Of a DNA stretch of 35,083 nucleotides, positions 28,648-35,083 are shown in pieces. The notes under the pieces are model-generated. The model did not search any database and was not told where the DNA came from. It worked only from the letters and a program-made list of their open reading frames with translations. Each line of letters starts with the position of its first letter. The stretch's first letter is position 1. The position numbers and the translations under genes were made by a program. The DNA comes from CAYJUM01 sp964478915 (GTDB taxonomy: Bacteria > Nitrospirota > Nitrospiria > Nitrospirales > Nitrospiraceae), in the NCBI GenBank assembly GCA_964478915.1, contig CAYZKG010000011.1:1-35083 (forward strand), written 5' to 3'.

Positions 28648-31475
28648 TCAGCAGCCAGATAACTCAGTTCCTGGGAGAGCTTAGAGCGCTCCGCAGAGAG
28701 CTCGGCTTCTTTCGCTCTGGACTTTTCCAGGACCTCGGCGGAGACGCTGTTGACGAAGTCGGGATTCGCCAGCTTTTTCGTCTCCCGTTCGATGAGTCCT
28801 TCCAGCTCCCGAATCCGTTTGGTCAGCCGCTCGCGCTCCTTCCGGAGGTCGATGATGCCCTCGAGCAGGACGTACACCGTGGCGCCCTCGGTGTACCCGA
28901 CGGCAAGGCCCTTCCGTCTGTCCGGCTGTCCTCCGCTCGGAAGGAGAGCCAGGTTGCGGGCTCCCAGTCTGGCCAGGGTTTCGATCCGCTCCTGGTTCCG
29001 ACGGACAATCTCGGCTTTCCGGTCGCCATGCGGGCTGACCTGCGCCGCCAGTGCGCGCGATGGGGGGATCCCGTACTTCGCGCGGATGGCCCGGATTTCC
29101 GACACGACCCCGATAAGGCTCTGGATGCCTTCCTCGGCCTCTTTGTCGGACCAGTCCGGGCGGGCTGTCGGAAAGGGGGCGAGCATCACGCTGGTCCCCT
29201 CACGGGGCAGCTTTTGCCAGATCTCCTCGGTGATGAACGGCATGAACGGGTGCAGCAGTCGCAGAAGTATCTCAAAGGTTTCAACGAGCGTGCCCCTGAC
29301 GATTGCGGCCTCCTCCGCCCGGTCTTCCGAGCCCCGTAAAACCGGTTTCGACAGTTCCAGATACCAGTCGCAGTATTCATGCCAGGTAAAGTGGTAGAGA
29401 TGATGCGCCGCCTCATCGAACCGGTACGCTTCGAGGCTGTGCTGGACTTTGCCGATGCAATCAGCCAGGCGACTCATCAGCCACCGATCGGTCTCGCCCC
29501 GTCGGCCCGGTGGGACGGTCCGTCTGTTCTTTTCACGCCCAGCGCCTCCTTCCTCGAACACGTGCTCGAGGATAAACCGGGCGGCGTTCCAGAGCTTGTT
29601 GGCGAAGTTCCGATACCCCTCGATCCGTTCCTCGGACAGCTTGATGTCCCGGCCGGGTGACGCCATCGCCGCCAGCGTGAATCGGAGAGCGTCCGTGCCG
29701 TATCGCTCCATCACGCTCAAGGGGTCGATCACATTGCCTTTGGACTTGCTCATCTTTTGTCCTTCCGCGTCGCGGACGAGGGCATGGATGTACACGTCGC
29801 GAAACGGGACATCGCCCATGAACTTGAGCCCCATCATGATCATTCGGGCGACCCAGAAGAACAGGATGTCGAAGCTGGTCACCAGTGCGGAAGTGGGATA
29901 GAACTGTTTCAGCTCGGGCGTCTGTTCAGGCCAGCCCAGGGTGGAGAACGGCCACAGCGCCGATGAAAACCAGGTATCCAGGACGTCAGGATCCCGAACG
30001 AAATCCCCCGCACTGCAGCCCGGGCAGTGGGCCGGCTTGGTCCTGGCCACGATNNNNNNNNNNNNNNNNNNNNNNNNNNNNNNNNNNNNNNNNNNNNNNN
30101 NNNNNNNNNNNNNNNNNNNNNNNNNNNNNNNNNNNNNNNNNNNNNNNNNNNNNGCATCCTCGTTGCAGCTTCGGCAGTACCAGGCCGGAATCTGATGGCC
30201 CCACCAAATCTGCCGTGAGATGCACCAGTCTTTGATGTCCCGCATCCATCCCAGATAATTATTGACCCAGCTTTCCGGGATCAATCTCACGCGGCCGGTC
30301 TCGACTGCCTTGATGGCCGGTTCGGCCAGCGGCTTGATCTTGACGAACCACTGGGGCGACAGGTACGGCTCGACCACGGTCTTGCAGCGGTAGCACCGGC
30401 CGAGAGCCATGGGGTGGTCTTCGACTTTCTTCAGAAACCCGCCCTTGTCCAGCGCCTCCACCACGAGCTTCCGGGCTTCACGTGTGGTCTTCAAAGCGAT
30501 CTGCCGCTGCAACGACTCCTCTACCTGAGCCTCGCGTAATCCCCCTGGGTCCAGCTTCGCATCTTCGGTGAAGATCGAAAGTCTTGCTAAGCCGTGTCGA
30601 TTCCCGGCTTCGAAGTCGTTGAAGTCATGCGCCGGCGTGATCTTCACCGCTCCGGTGCCGAATTCCCGGTCCACCAGGATTGAATCTCCCACGATCGGGA
30701 TGGTGCGGGAGGTCAGCGGCAGGCGGGCGGCCCCTCCGATCAGCCTGTTGTAGCGAGGGTCTTCCGGATGGACCGCGACGGCGGTGTCGGCCAGCATGGT
30801 CTCGGGCCGCGTCGTCGCGACGGTCAGCCGGACGGCGTGGTCGTCGCTCAGCGGATAACCGATGTAATAGAGCTTCCCTTTCGTTTCCTCCCGCTCCACT
30901 TCAATGTCTGAGAGAGCGGTCAGGCAGTGGGGACACCAGTTGATCAGCCGTTCTCCGCGGTAGATCAAGCCATCTTCGTAGAGCCGGACGAAGACCTCGC
31001 GAACGGCCTTCGACAACCCTTCATCCAACGTGAACCGCAAACGGCTCCAATCACACGAGGCACCGAGCCGCTTTAGCTGCTGAATAATGCTCCCGCCGTA
31101 TTGGTTTCTCCATTCCTGCACGCGCTGGATGAACTTTTCCCGCCCAAGGTCCTCCCTGGAGAGCCCTTCTGTGTCCATCAGATGCCGCTCGACGACGTTC
31201 TGGGTGGCGATGCCGGCATGGTCCGTGCCGGGAACCCACAGGGCATTTCTGCCTTGCATCCGGCGCCAGCGGATCAGAATGTCCTGCAAGGAATTATTCA
31301 GCGCGTGGCCGACGTGGAGCGAGCCGGTGATGTTCGGAGGCGGGATGACGATGCAGTACGGCGTGCCCGGGTGATCGACTGAAGCATGAAAATATCCCTT
31401 GTCGGTCCAGAATCGGTACCACCGCTCCTCGACCTGTCCGGGATCATACGCCTTCTCTAACTGGGCAAACGGCAT
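28644..31475 (-). CDS. valS: Valyl-tRNA synthetase, interrupted by an assembly gap
   Basis: A class I synthetase that charges tRNA-Val and edits Thr. The HIGH motif lies in PNITGSLHVGHALNNS and KMSKS in GQKMSKSKGNVIDP. The editing domain shows TTRPETMLADTAVAV and GAVKITPAHDFNDFEAG. The C-terminal arm (LEGIIDLRKERERLTKRI) is a coiled coil. The 100-N gap at 30054-30153 lies between two CxxC pairs (CRSC and CPGC), so the zinc-ribbon insert of this family is only partly known. The reading frame is kept across the gap as placed, but the true length is unknown. The start is ATG 31475; no ribosome binding site or T-box leader is obvious. Confidence 0.95.
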   Translation of the reverse strand: MPFAQLEKAYDPGQVEERWYRFWTDKGYFHASVDHPGTPYCIVIPPPNITGSLHVGHALNNSLQDILIRWRRMQGRNALWVPGTDHAGIATQNVVERHLMDTEGLSREDLGREKFIQRVQEWRNQYGGSIIQQLKRLGASCDWSRLRFTLDEGLSKAVREVFVRLYEDGLIYRGERLINWCPHCLTALSDIEVEREETKGKLYYIGYPLSDDHAVRLTVATTRPETMLADTAVAVHPEDPRYNRLIGGAARLPLTSRTIPIVGDSILVDREFGTGAVKITPAHDFNDFEAGNRHGLARLSIFTEDAKLDPGGLREAQVEESLQRQIALKTTREARKLVVEALDKGGFLKKVEDHPMALGRCYRCKTVVEPYLSPQWFVKIKPLAEPAIKAVETGRVRLIPESWVNNYLGWMRDIKDWCISRQIWWGHQIPAWYCRSCNEDXXXXXXXXXXXXXXXXXXXXXXXXXXXXXXXXXXIVARTKPAHCPGCSAGDFVRDPDVLDTWFSSALWPFSTLGWPEQTPELKQFYPTSALVTSFDILFFWVARMIMMGLKFMGDVPFRDVYIHALVRDAEGQKMSKSKGNVIDPLSVMERYGTDALRFTLAAMASPGRDIKLSEERIEGYRNFANKLWNAARFILEHVFEEGGAGREKNRRTVPPGRRGETDRWLMSRLADCIGKVQHSLEAYRFDEAAHHLYHFTWHEYCDWYLELSKPVLRGSEDRAEEAAIVRGTLVETFEILLRLLHPFMPFITEEIWQKLPREGTSVMLAPFPTARPDWSDKEAEEGIQSLIGVVSEIRAIRAKYGIPPSRALAAQVSPHGDRKAEIVRRNQERIETLARLGARNLALLPSGGQPDRRKGLAVGYTEGATVYVLLEGIIDLRKERERLTKRIRELEGLIERETKKLANPDFVNSVSAEVLEKSRAKEAELSAERSKLSQELSYLAAE
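30054..30153. other. Assembly gap of 100 N inside valS
   Basis: Exactly 100 N, with no repeat visible at the edges (GGCCACGAT at one side, GCATCCTCGTT at the other). Placeholder length; the coding frame is open on both sides. Confidence 0.95.
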
Positions 31476-31529
31476 GATATCGCATCGGCTGTAACGACGC
31501 GCAGAATCTTAACATGCTGCCCGTGACCC

Positions 31530-31560
31530 TGCAAGGCGCACAGCGCACCGTGCAAGGCGC
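31530..31560 (+). promoter_or_regulatory. Phased direct repeat in the valS / small-protein divergent region
   Basis: TGCAAGGCGC occurs at 31530-31539 and again at 31551-31560, exactly 21 bases apart (about two helical turns), in the 205-base spacer between the divergent valS and the 36-residue protein gene. This is a possible binding site for a regulator on one face of the DNA. Confidence 0.35.
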
Positions 31561-31574
31561 GCGCGGTGGCAACC

Positions 31575-31603
31575 TTGTGCTGCTGAGTCGCTTATGCTAT
31601 ACA
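31575..31603 (+). promoter_or_regulatory. Possible promoter of the small basic protein gene
   Basis: TTGTGC (31575-31580) and TATACA (31598-31603) separated by 17 bases. The predicted start near 31610 leaves a leader of about 70 bases, which contains AAAGGGAG before the ATG at 31681. Confidence 0.35.
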
Positions 31604-31680
31604 GGCGCGCGCCCGCAAGACGAAATGAGTGATTGAGTGACTGGCGATTGAATCACGGAGACGGAAAGGGAGCTCCACGC

Positions 31681-31791
31681 ATGGCACGAGGACGCGAGAA
31701 GGACAGGAAGGTCAGGAAGAAGCATCGGAAGAACATCCAGCGGATGAAGGCGCTGGCCAGAGCCCGGCGCAAGAAGCGGGTCAAGAAGTAA
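31681..31791 (+). CDS. 36-residue highly basic protein, bS22/mS38-like candidate
   Basis: A very short open frame: 20 of 36 residues are Lys or Arg and only two are acidic. It reads ARGREKDRKVRKKHRKN, then IQRMKALARARRKKRVKK. The KKHRK core and the basic helix after it resemble the AURKAIP1/COX24-type small ribosomal proteins (bS22 of mycobacteria, mS38 of mitochondria), but this is a by-eye similarity. AAAGGGAG lies 10 bases before the ATG, and a promoter-like pair is found upstream. The gene ends 5 bases from the stop of the convergent response-regulator gene. A role on the ribosome or with RNA is an inference. Confidence 0.65.
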   Translation: MARGREKDRKVRKKHRKNIQRMKALARARRKKRVKK

Positions 31792-31796
31792 AGTCT

Positions 31797-32972
31797 CTAG
31801 CTGTCGTCCGCCGTCAGCCGTTCGATTTCCTTCCTGATCTCGGCTTTCGCCAGTTCCGGCACGACATCGCGGACGACCTGCTCGATCACGTCCTTCACCA
31901 CATCCCGTCCCATCTCCCTGACGGCTTCCGCCGCTTGCCGGGAATACCTGGCGGCGGCTTCCTCGGTGGCTTCCTTGACCAGCGCGTCAACGGGGCCGAG
32001 CTGCTCCTTGAGTAGCTCCGGCAAGTGCTTGCGGAGCGTCGGCCCGGCCAACTCCCGCACCAAGCGATCCGTCAGATCGCGCACGAGAGCCGCCGAGGAG
32101 TTGCTCAGATTCTCCTCAATGGTGGACCCCATGTTGGCGATGTGTCGGGTCACCATGTCCGGGAGGACACGTTGCACCGCCTCGCCGCACGCGCTCACAG
32201 CAGCCTCCCGGACGATCTGGATCATCTGCTCCCGGGGCAGAGCGGCACTGATCTGGGTCGCGAGCTCCGCGCGGACGACATCACCCAGATAGGTCTTGAC
32301 TTCCCGGGCGATGAGGCTCGGAAGCAGATCCGACACCTGCCCCTGCAACGCTTCTTCGATGAGTCCGCGTAGATGTTCGGCCGACGGTGGCTCGCCACCA
32401 GGGAAATCCGTCGGGAGGGCGCCTGCGCGGGGATCTGGTCCGGTCGCCGCGGCCCCCGAAGAGGCCCTGGCCGGTTCCGCCGGTGCCCACCCCAGCATGC
32501 GATCGATCTCGGCCGCCTCCATGTCTTCGCTCTGAAGGGGCGCAGGCTCGGGAGGGCGTATGAGGGTGCCAGATGTTCCCCGTCCGCGGCGTGCGCCGGC
32601 GCTTGCTTCTTTGACGGCTTGGAGAATGTGATCGGCCTGGAGCGGCTTTTTCAGAAAGGCGTACACTCCGCTGGCCCGAAGCCGCTCTTCATCAAGATTG
32701 TCGGAGAGATTCGCCAGCGAGACGATCAGCGTTTCAGGGAGAAGGTCCGCCCGTTTGAGTCGCTCACAGAAGGCATCGAAGGGGAGGCCTTCGAGATGGT
32801 AATCGGCGAAGATCAGCTCAGGTCGGAACCGCTTGGCCGCGTCCAGCGCCGAGATACCGTCCCTGAACCCAAGCACCTCGTACGGTTCCGAGGCCAAGGC
32901 ATATTCCACCAGCCGCTGCACAGCCGGGCTGCTATCGACGACGAAGAGGCAAGCGCCCACGTAACTGACCAA
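31797..32972 (-). CDS. Response regulator with a long helical C-terminal region
   Basis: A 391-residue protein. Residues 1-125 are a receiver domain: Asp in VVDSS, phospho-acceptor Asp in IFADYHL, Ser in TLIVSLAN and Lys in FLKKPL. One of the two usual acidic residues at the start of the domain is Ser. After a disordered Pro/Ala-rich linker (130-210) comes a helical region with about five repeats of (L/V)P-x2-hh-x2-(E/H) type, for example LPSLIAREV, LPDMVTRHI, LPELLKEQL and VPELAKAEI. No output domain for DNA is present, so it may act by protein contacts. The start is unclear: TTG 32972 gives the full receiver domain, GTG 32960 is an alternative. Confidence 0.8.
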   Translation of the reverse strand: MVSYVGACLFVVDSSPAVQRLVEYALASEPYEVLGFRDGISALDAAKRFRPELIFADYHLEGLPFDAFCERLKRADLLPETLIVSLANLSDNLDEERLRASGVYAFLKKPLQADHILQAVKEASAGARRGRGTSGTLIRPPEPAPLQSEDMEAAEIDRMLGWAPAEPARASSGAAATGPDPRAGALPTDFPGGEPPSAEHLRGLIEEALQGQVSDLLPSLIAREVKTYLGDVVRAELATQISAALPREQMIQIVREAAVSACGEAVQRVLPDMVTRHIANMGSTIEENLSNSSAALVRDLTDRLVRELAGPTLRKHLPELLKEQLGPVDALVKEATEEAAARYSRQAAEAVREMGRDVVKDVIEQVVRDVVPELAKAEIRKEIERLTADDS

Positions 32973-33160
32973 TTTTGTTGCGGTTCTCGGCGGACCGTAG
33001 CAGAGGGGGTAAGGTTTGTCAAGAAACGAGGAGCCGAGATGGCCTGAGCTGCCTGCTCAGATGCCGCGGTTTGACCGTGTGGGTGAGTAGGAATGTGCTT
33101 GGGGGTGGGTGACCCCACCAGTGACAGATCCCAGAAGCCGGGTTAAGATTTCATCGCAGG

Positions 33161-33658
33161 ATGGCTGCTCCTCGACCCGGAGAACCGTTTACCGGCTATA
33201 AGGCGTTCTATGAACAGTTTTCGGACGATCCTCTTCCTTCGCGAAGCGAATCCGGACGGTTTCACGACTCGCTAATGGCTCGCGTCACGATATACCTGGC
33301 TGCTCGATCCTCGACGGCCTGGCGCGAGGTGACGCACCGGTGGCGGGCGGACAAGGGTGCCTACCGGCTCGCAATGGTGCGGATTCGGGTCGCTAAGATC
33401 GCCGATCTGACGAAGCAGTCGGTCCAGAAGCGATACGGGGTTGACCGCTAAGTATTGATCGGCGAGGAATACAAGCGGTGCCAAGAGCTGGCGCGATGTC
33501 TCCGAGCCGACGGTATGCAGGCGGCATGGATGTATTCGCGAGCCGATCAGCCGGCTGGGCGTGTCCTCGTCGTGTTTCTCGATCGGCTTGACCCGTCGTC
33601 CGGAATTGAGCGCGTGGAGATCCGTCCCATTGCTCCGGAGGATGCCGAAAGGTCATAA
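33161..33658 (+). pseudogene. RES-domain toxin gene with one in-frame stop codon
   Basis: Two open frames in the same reading phase (33161-33451 and 33455-33658) together make one RES domain of 165 residues, a normal size. RES toxins are NAD- or PRPP-synthetase-targeting enzymes with a conserved Arg, Tyr, Glu and Ser. Here GRF (Arg33), TIYLA (Tyr45) and AWREV (Glu56) lie before the TAA at 33449-33451; YSRADQPAGRVLVVF with the Ser (126) lies after it. So the first fragment lacks the Ser and the gene is probably inactive, unless the stop is a sequencing error or is read through. It is followed 24 bases later by an Xre-type antitoxin gene. The start at 33161 lacks a clear ribosome binding site. 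Confidence 0.75.
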
Positions 33659-33682
33659 GCTAGGCGAAAGGAGGCCGTGATT

Positions 33683-34051
33683 ATGCGATCGAGCGCGCTT
33701 AGAACTAAGCGGACCAAGAGCCGCCTCATTGATGTCCGAGCGCTGCGCGAGAAAGCCGCACTTTCCCAGGAGCACCTCGCCCAGGTCCTGGGAACGTCCT
33801 GGGTCAGCGTGTCTCGCTGGGAACGACAAATCGCTCAACCAACCCCGGACGTCGAGGCCAGACTCAGACGGCTGAACGAGCTGGTGAATCGAATCGAGGA
33901 GGCGCTGCCAGAGTCGGAAGTATTCAGGTTTCTTCAGACCCCACAGCCTCTTCTTCGAGGATTCCGGCCCATTGATTTGCTCGGCAACGACTACAGTTTC
34001 CAGGATCTCCTGGCGTTTGTAGACTCGGCGAAGAGCGGAGACATGGCGTAG
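33683..34051 (+). CDS. Xre/MbcA-type antitoxin of the RES module
   Basis: A 122-residue antitoxin. Residues 16-60 form an Xre helix-turn-helix (LREKAALSQEHLAQVLGTSW, VSRWERQIAQPTPD). The C-terminus (FLQTPQPLLRGFRPIDLLGN) has the P-LL-G-x-x-P-DLL pattern of the MbcA/ParS/Xre toxin-binding domain that covers the RES active site. I chose ATG 33683: AAAGGAGG (33667-33674) is 8 bases before it, whereas the upstream GTG 33677 is only 2 bases away. In most RES modules the antitoxin comes first; here it comes second. The gene is intact although the toxin is interrupted. Confidence 0.85.
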   Translation: MRSSALRTKRTKSRLIDVRALREKAALSQEHLAQVLGTSWVSVSRWERQIAQPTPDVEARLRRLNELVNRIEEALPESEVFRFLQTPQPLLRGFRPIDLLGNDYSFQDLLAFVDSAKSGDMA

Positions 34052-34213
34052 GTTGGACCAGGTTCCGCGTCCTGTTCATCAAGCCCCACCCGGGGGATGG
34101 GCTCTGCTCAGAGGAACATTCCCGGCAAACCTACCAACCGGTTGCGGAAGGACCGAGGAGAAACGGTCGACTCGCCACCTGGCTCTTCAGGACGCAAAGC
34201 AGCCCATCGAGAC

Positions 34214-34243
34214 TTGACAGAGAAGGACGGTCCCCCCTACGAT
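34214..34243 (+). promoter_or_regulatory. Promoter of mazEF
   Basis: A perfect TTGACA (34214-34219) is followed after 18 bases by TACGAT (34238-34243, 4/6). The start point would fall within the palindrome at 34244-34262. Confidence 0.6.
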
Positions 34244-34262
34244 GTATCAACGTTGTTGATAC
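34244..34262 (+). promoter_or_regulatory. Palindromic operator of mazEF
   Basis: GTATCAAC (34244-34251) and GTTGATAC (34255-34262) are perfect 8-base arms around GTT, directly after the -10 box and 16 bases before the mazE ATG. The place fits autorepression by MazE or the MazE-MazF complex. Confidence 0.65.
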
Positions 34263-34278
34263 GTTCTCAGGAGGCATT

Positions 34279-34521
34279 ATGCAAGCCGTGCTCAAGAAAT
34301 GGGGCAATAGCATCGGCGTCCGGTTACCGGCGCACATCCTCAAGGAAGTCCGTTTGGCCGAAAACCAGCCCGTCGAGGTTTCGGCCAAGAAGGGCGCAGT
34401 GGTGATCCGGCCGCTGAAAGGGCGGCGACAGACCCTGGCCAAACTCCTCACCAGCATCACGCCGGCCAATCGCCACGACGCCGAGGAATTCGGGCGTCCG
34501 GTCGGACGTGAGCTGCTGTGA
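34279..34521 (+). CDS. mazE: Antitoxin MazE
   Basis: An 80-residue AbrB/MazE-type antitoxin. The N-terminal swapped-hairpin DNA-binding domain is clear (LKKWGNSIGVRLPAHIL, VEVSAKKGAVVIRPL). The C-terminal part (LAKLLTSITPANRHDAEEFG) matches the toxin-binding tail of E. coli MazE (LAELVNDITPEN). It should neutralise MazF and repress its own operon. AGGAGG is 4 bases before the ATG. The stop overlaps the GTG start of mazF. Confidence 0.95.
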   Translation: MQAVLKKWGNSIGVRLPAHILKEVRLAENQPVEVSAKKGAVVIRPLKGRRQTLAKLLTSITPANRHDAEEFGRPVGRELL

Positions 34522-34868
34522 AAGCCCGTTATGTGCCCCAGCGGGGCGATCTCATTTGGCTGGACTTCACCCCACAGAGCGGCCACGAGCAAGCGGGCCG
34601 CCGCCCAGCCCTGGTTCTCTCGCCGAGAGCCTACAACAGCAAGACGCTGTTGATGCTGTGCTGCCCGATTACCAGTCGCGTCAAAGGCTATCCGTTTGAG
34701 GTCCTCGTGGACAGCACGACCATTCATGGGGTGGTCCTCGCCGACCAGATCAAAAGCGTGGACTGGGCGACTCGACACGCCGACTATGCCGGCAAGGCGC
34801 CACCGGAAGTCAGCCAGGAAGTCCTTGACAAAGCGTTGACGCTCTTGGGGTATGAGCTGCCGGGGTGA
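34518..34868 (+). CDS. mazF: mRNA interferase toxin MazF
   Basis: A 116-residue toxin of the MazF/PemK family, sequence-specific RNase that cuts mRNA without the ribosome. It closely resembles E. coli MazF along its length: YVPQRGDLIWLDFTPQSG, EQAGRRPALVLSP, CPITSRVKGYPFEV and VVLADQIKSVDW. The Arg of RRPALVLSP and the Thr of CPITSR match the catalytic Arg and Thr of the family, so it looks active. The GTG at 34518 overlaps the mazE stop as GTGA, so the toxin is translated after its antitoxin. Its cleavage site cannot be read from the sequence. Confidence 0.95.
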   Translation: MKARYVPQRGDLIWLDFTPQSGHEQAGRRPALVLSPRAYNSKTLLMLCCPITSRVKGYPFEVLVDSTTIHGVVLADQIKSVDWATRHADYAGKAPPEVSQEVLDKALTLLGYELPG

Positions 34869-35083
34869 GCCGAAACTGATTGCCGCACCGCTGCACAGGC
34901 GTTCACTCACTACACCGCAAAGTCGTTCTCCAGGTTCTCCTGCCGCGCGGTCGGATTCCGGCGCGCCCCGCATCCTGTACTCCTCGTCCACGCAGTTGCT
35001 CGCGCTCCGGTCCCGGGCCGGCGACGACCAGCCAAGCGCAAGGTTGCCTACCCGCTTCTGCGCAGGCCCTGAAGAAAGACTCC

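Noticed and set aside
33104..33119. Small hairpin GGTGGG / CCCACC before the RES gene as a terminator.
   Set aside because: Six base pairs only and no T-tract on either strand.
33270..33290. CTCGCTAATGGCTCG in the RES gene resembles an inverted repeat end.
   Set aside because: Only about 7 bases match and the rest encodes the toxin domain.
34903..35082. Minus-strand fragment with LVVAGPGPEREQL, reminiscent of glycosyltransferase group 1.
   Set aside because: Only about 13 residues look right, and the continuation does not fit the family in any frame; likely chance.

Overview
The window looks like chromosomal DNA of a Nitrospira-like bacterium (phylum Nitrospirota). This is an inference from high GC, a housekeeping gene order of cinA-thpR-recA-pilT-recX-alaS-ruvX-mltG, a cytoplasmic chlorite-dismutase-superfamily protein and many lineage-type hypothetical proteins. 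No rRNA, tRNA, CRISPR array, prophage or intact insertion sequence was recognised. Two runs of exactly 100 N (7359-7458 and 30054-30153) are assembly placeholders, so the true distances there are unknown.

Left part, 1-7250, almost all on the minus strand: a pirin / STAS / zinc-ribbon operon; a two-GAF sigma54-dependent activator; an intergenic pair of about 54-bp repeats; a small secreted OB-fold protein with a near-consensus promoter that overlaps the first possible start codon; a run of hypothetical and membrane proteins; a second zinc-ribbon protein; and the chlorite-dismutase-family protein with its own promoter and terminator. A third copy of the repeat is broken by the first assembly gap.

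Middle, 7500-21400, plus strand: a small exported protein, then cinA, thpR, recA, pilT, recX, alaS, a phasin-like protein, ruvX, mltG, a TPR lipoprotein, a RidA-family protein, and two exported repeat proteins (IPT/TIG and Ycf48-like beta-propeller). Many genes overlap by 4 bases or sit a few bases apart, so this is probably a few long operons for DNA repair, translation and envelope functions.

Right-centre, 21400-31500, minus strand: valS-nadC-birA-coaX followed by grpE-dnaK-dnaJ-rsmE. This covers cofactor synthesis (NAD, biotin attachment, CoA), valyl-tRNA synthesis, heat-shock chaperones and 16S rRNA methylation. A strong GAAA-loop hairpin lies between dnaK and dnaJ.

Right end, 31500-35083: a divergent intergenic region with a 21-bp-phased direct repeat, a 36-residue very basic protein that resembles small ribosomal proteins of the bS22/mS38 type, a response regulator with a long helical tail, and two adjacent toxin-antitoxin modules. 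The first is a RES toxin interrupted by one in-frame TAA with an intact Xre/MbcA-type antitoxin. The second is an intact mazEF pair with a readable promoter and palindromic operator. The last 215 bases hold no gene I can support.
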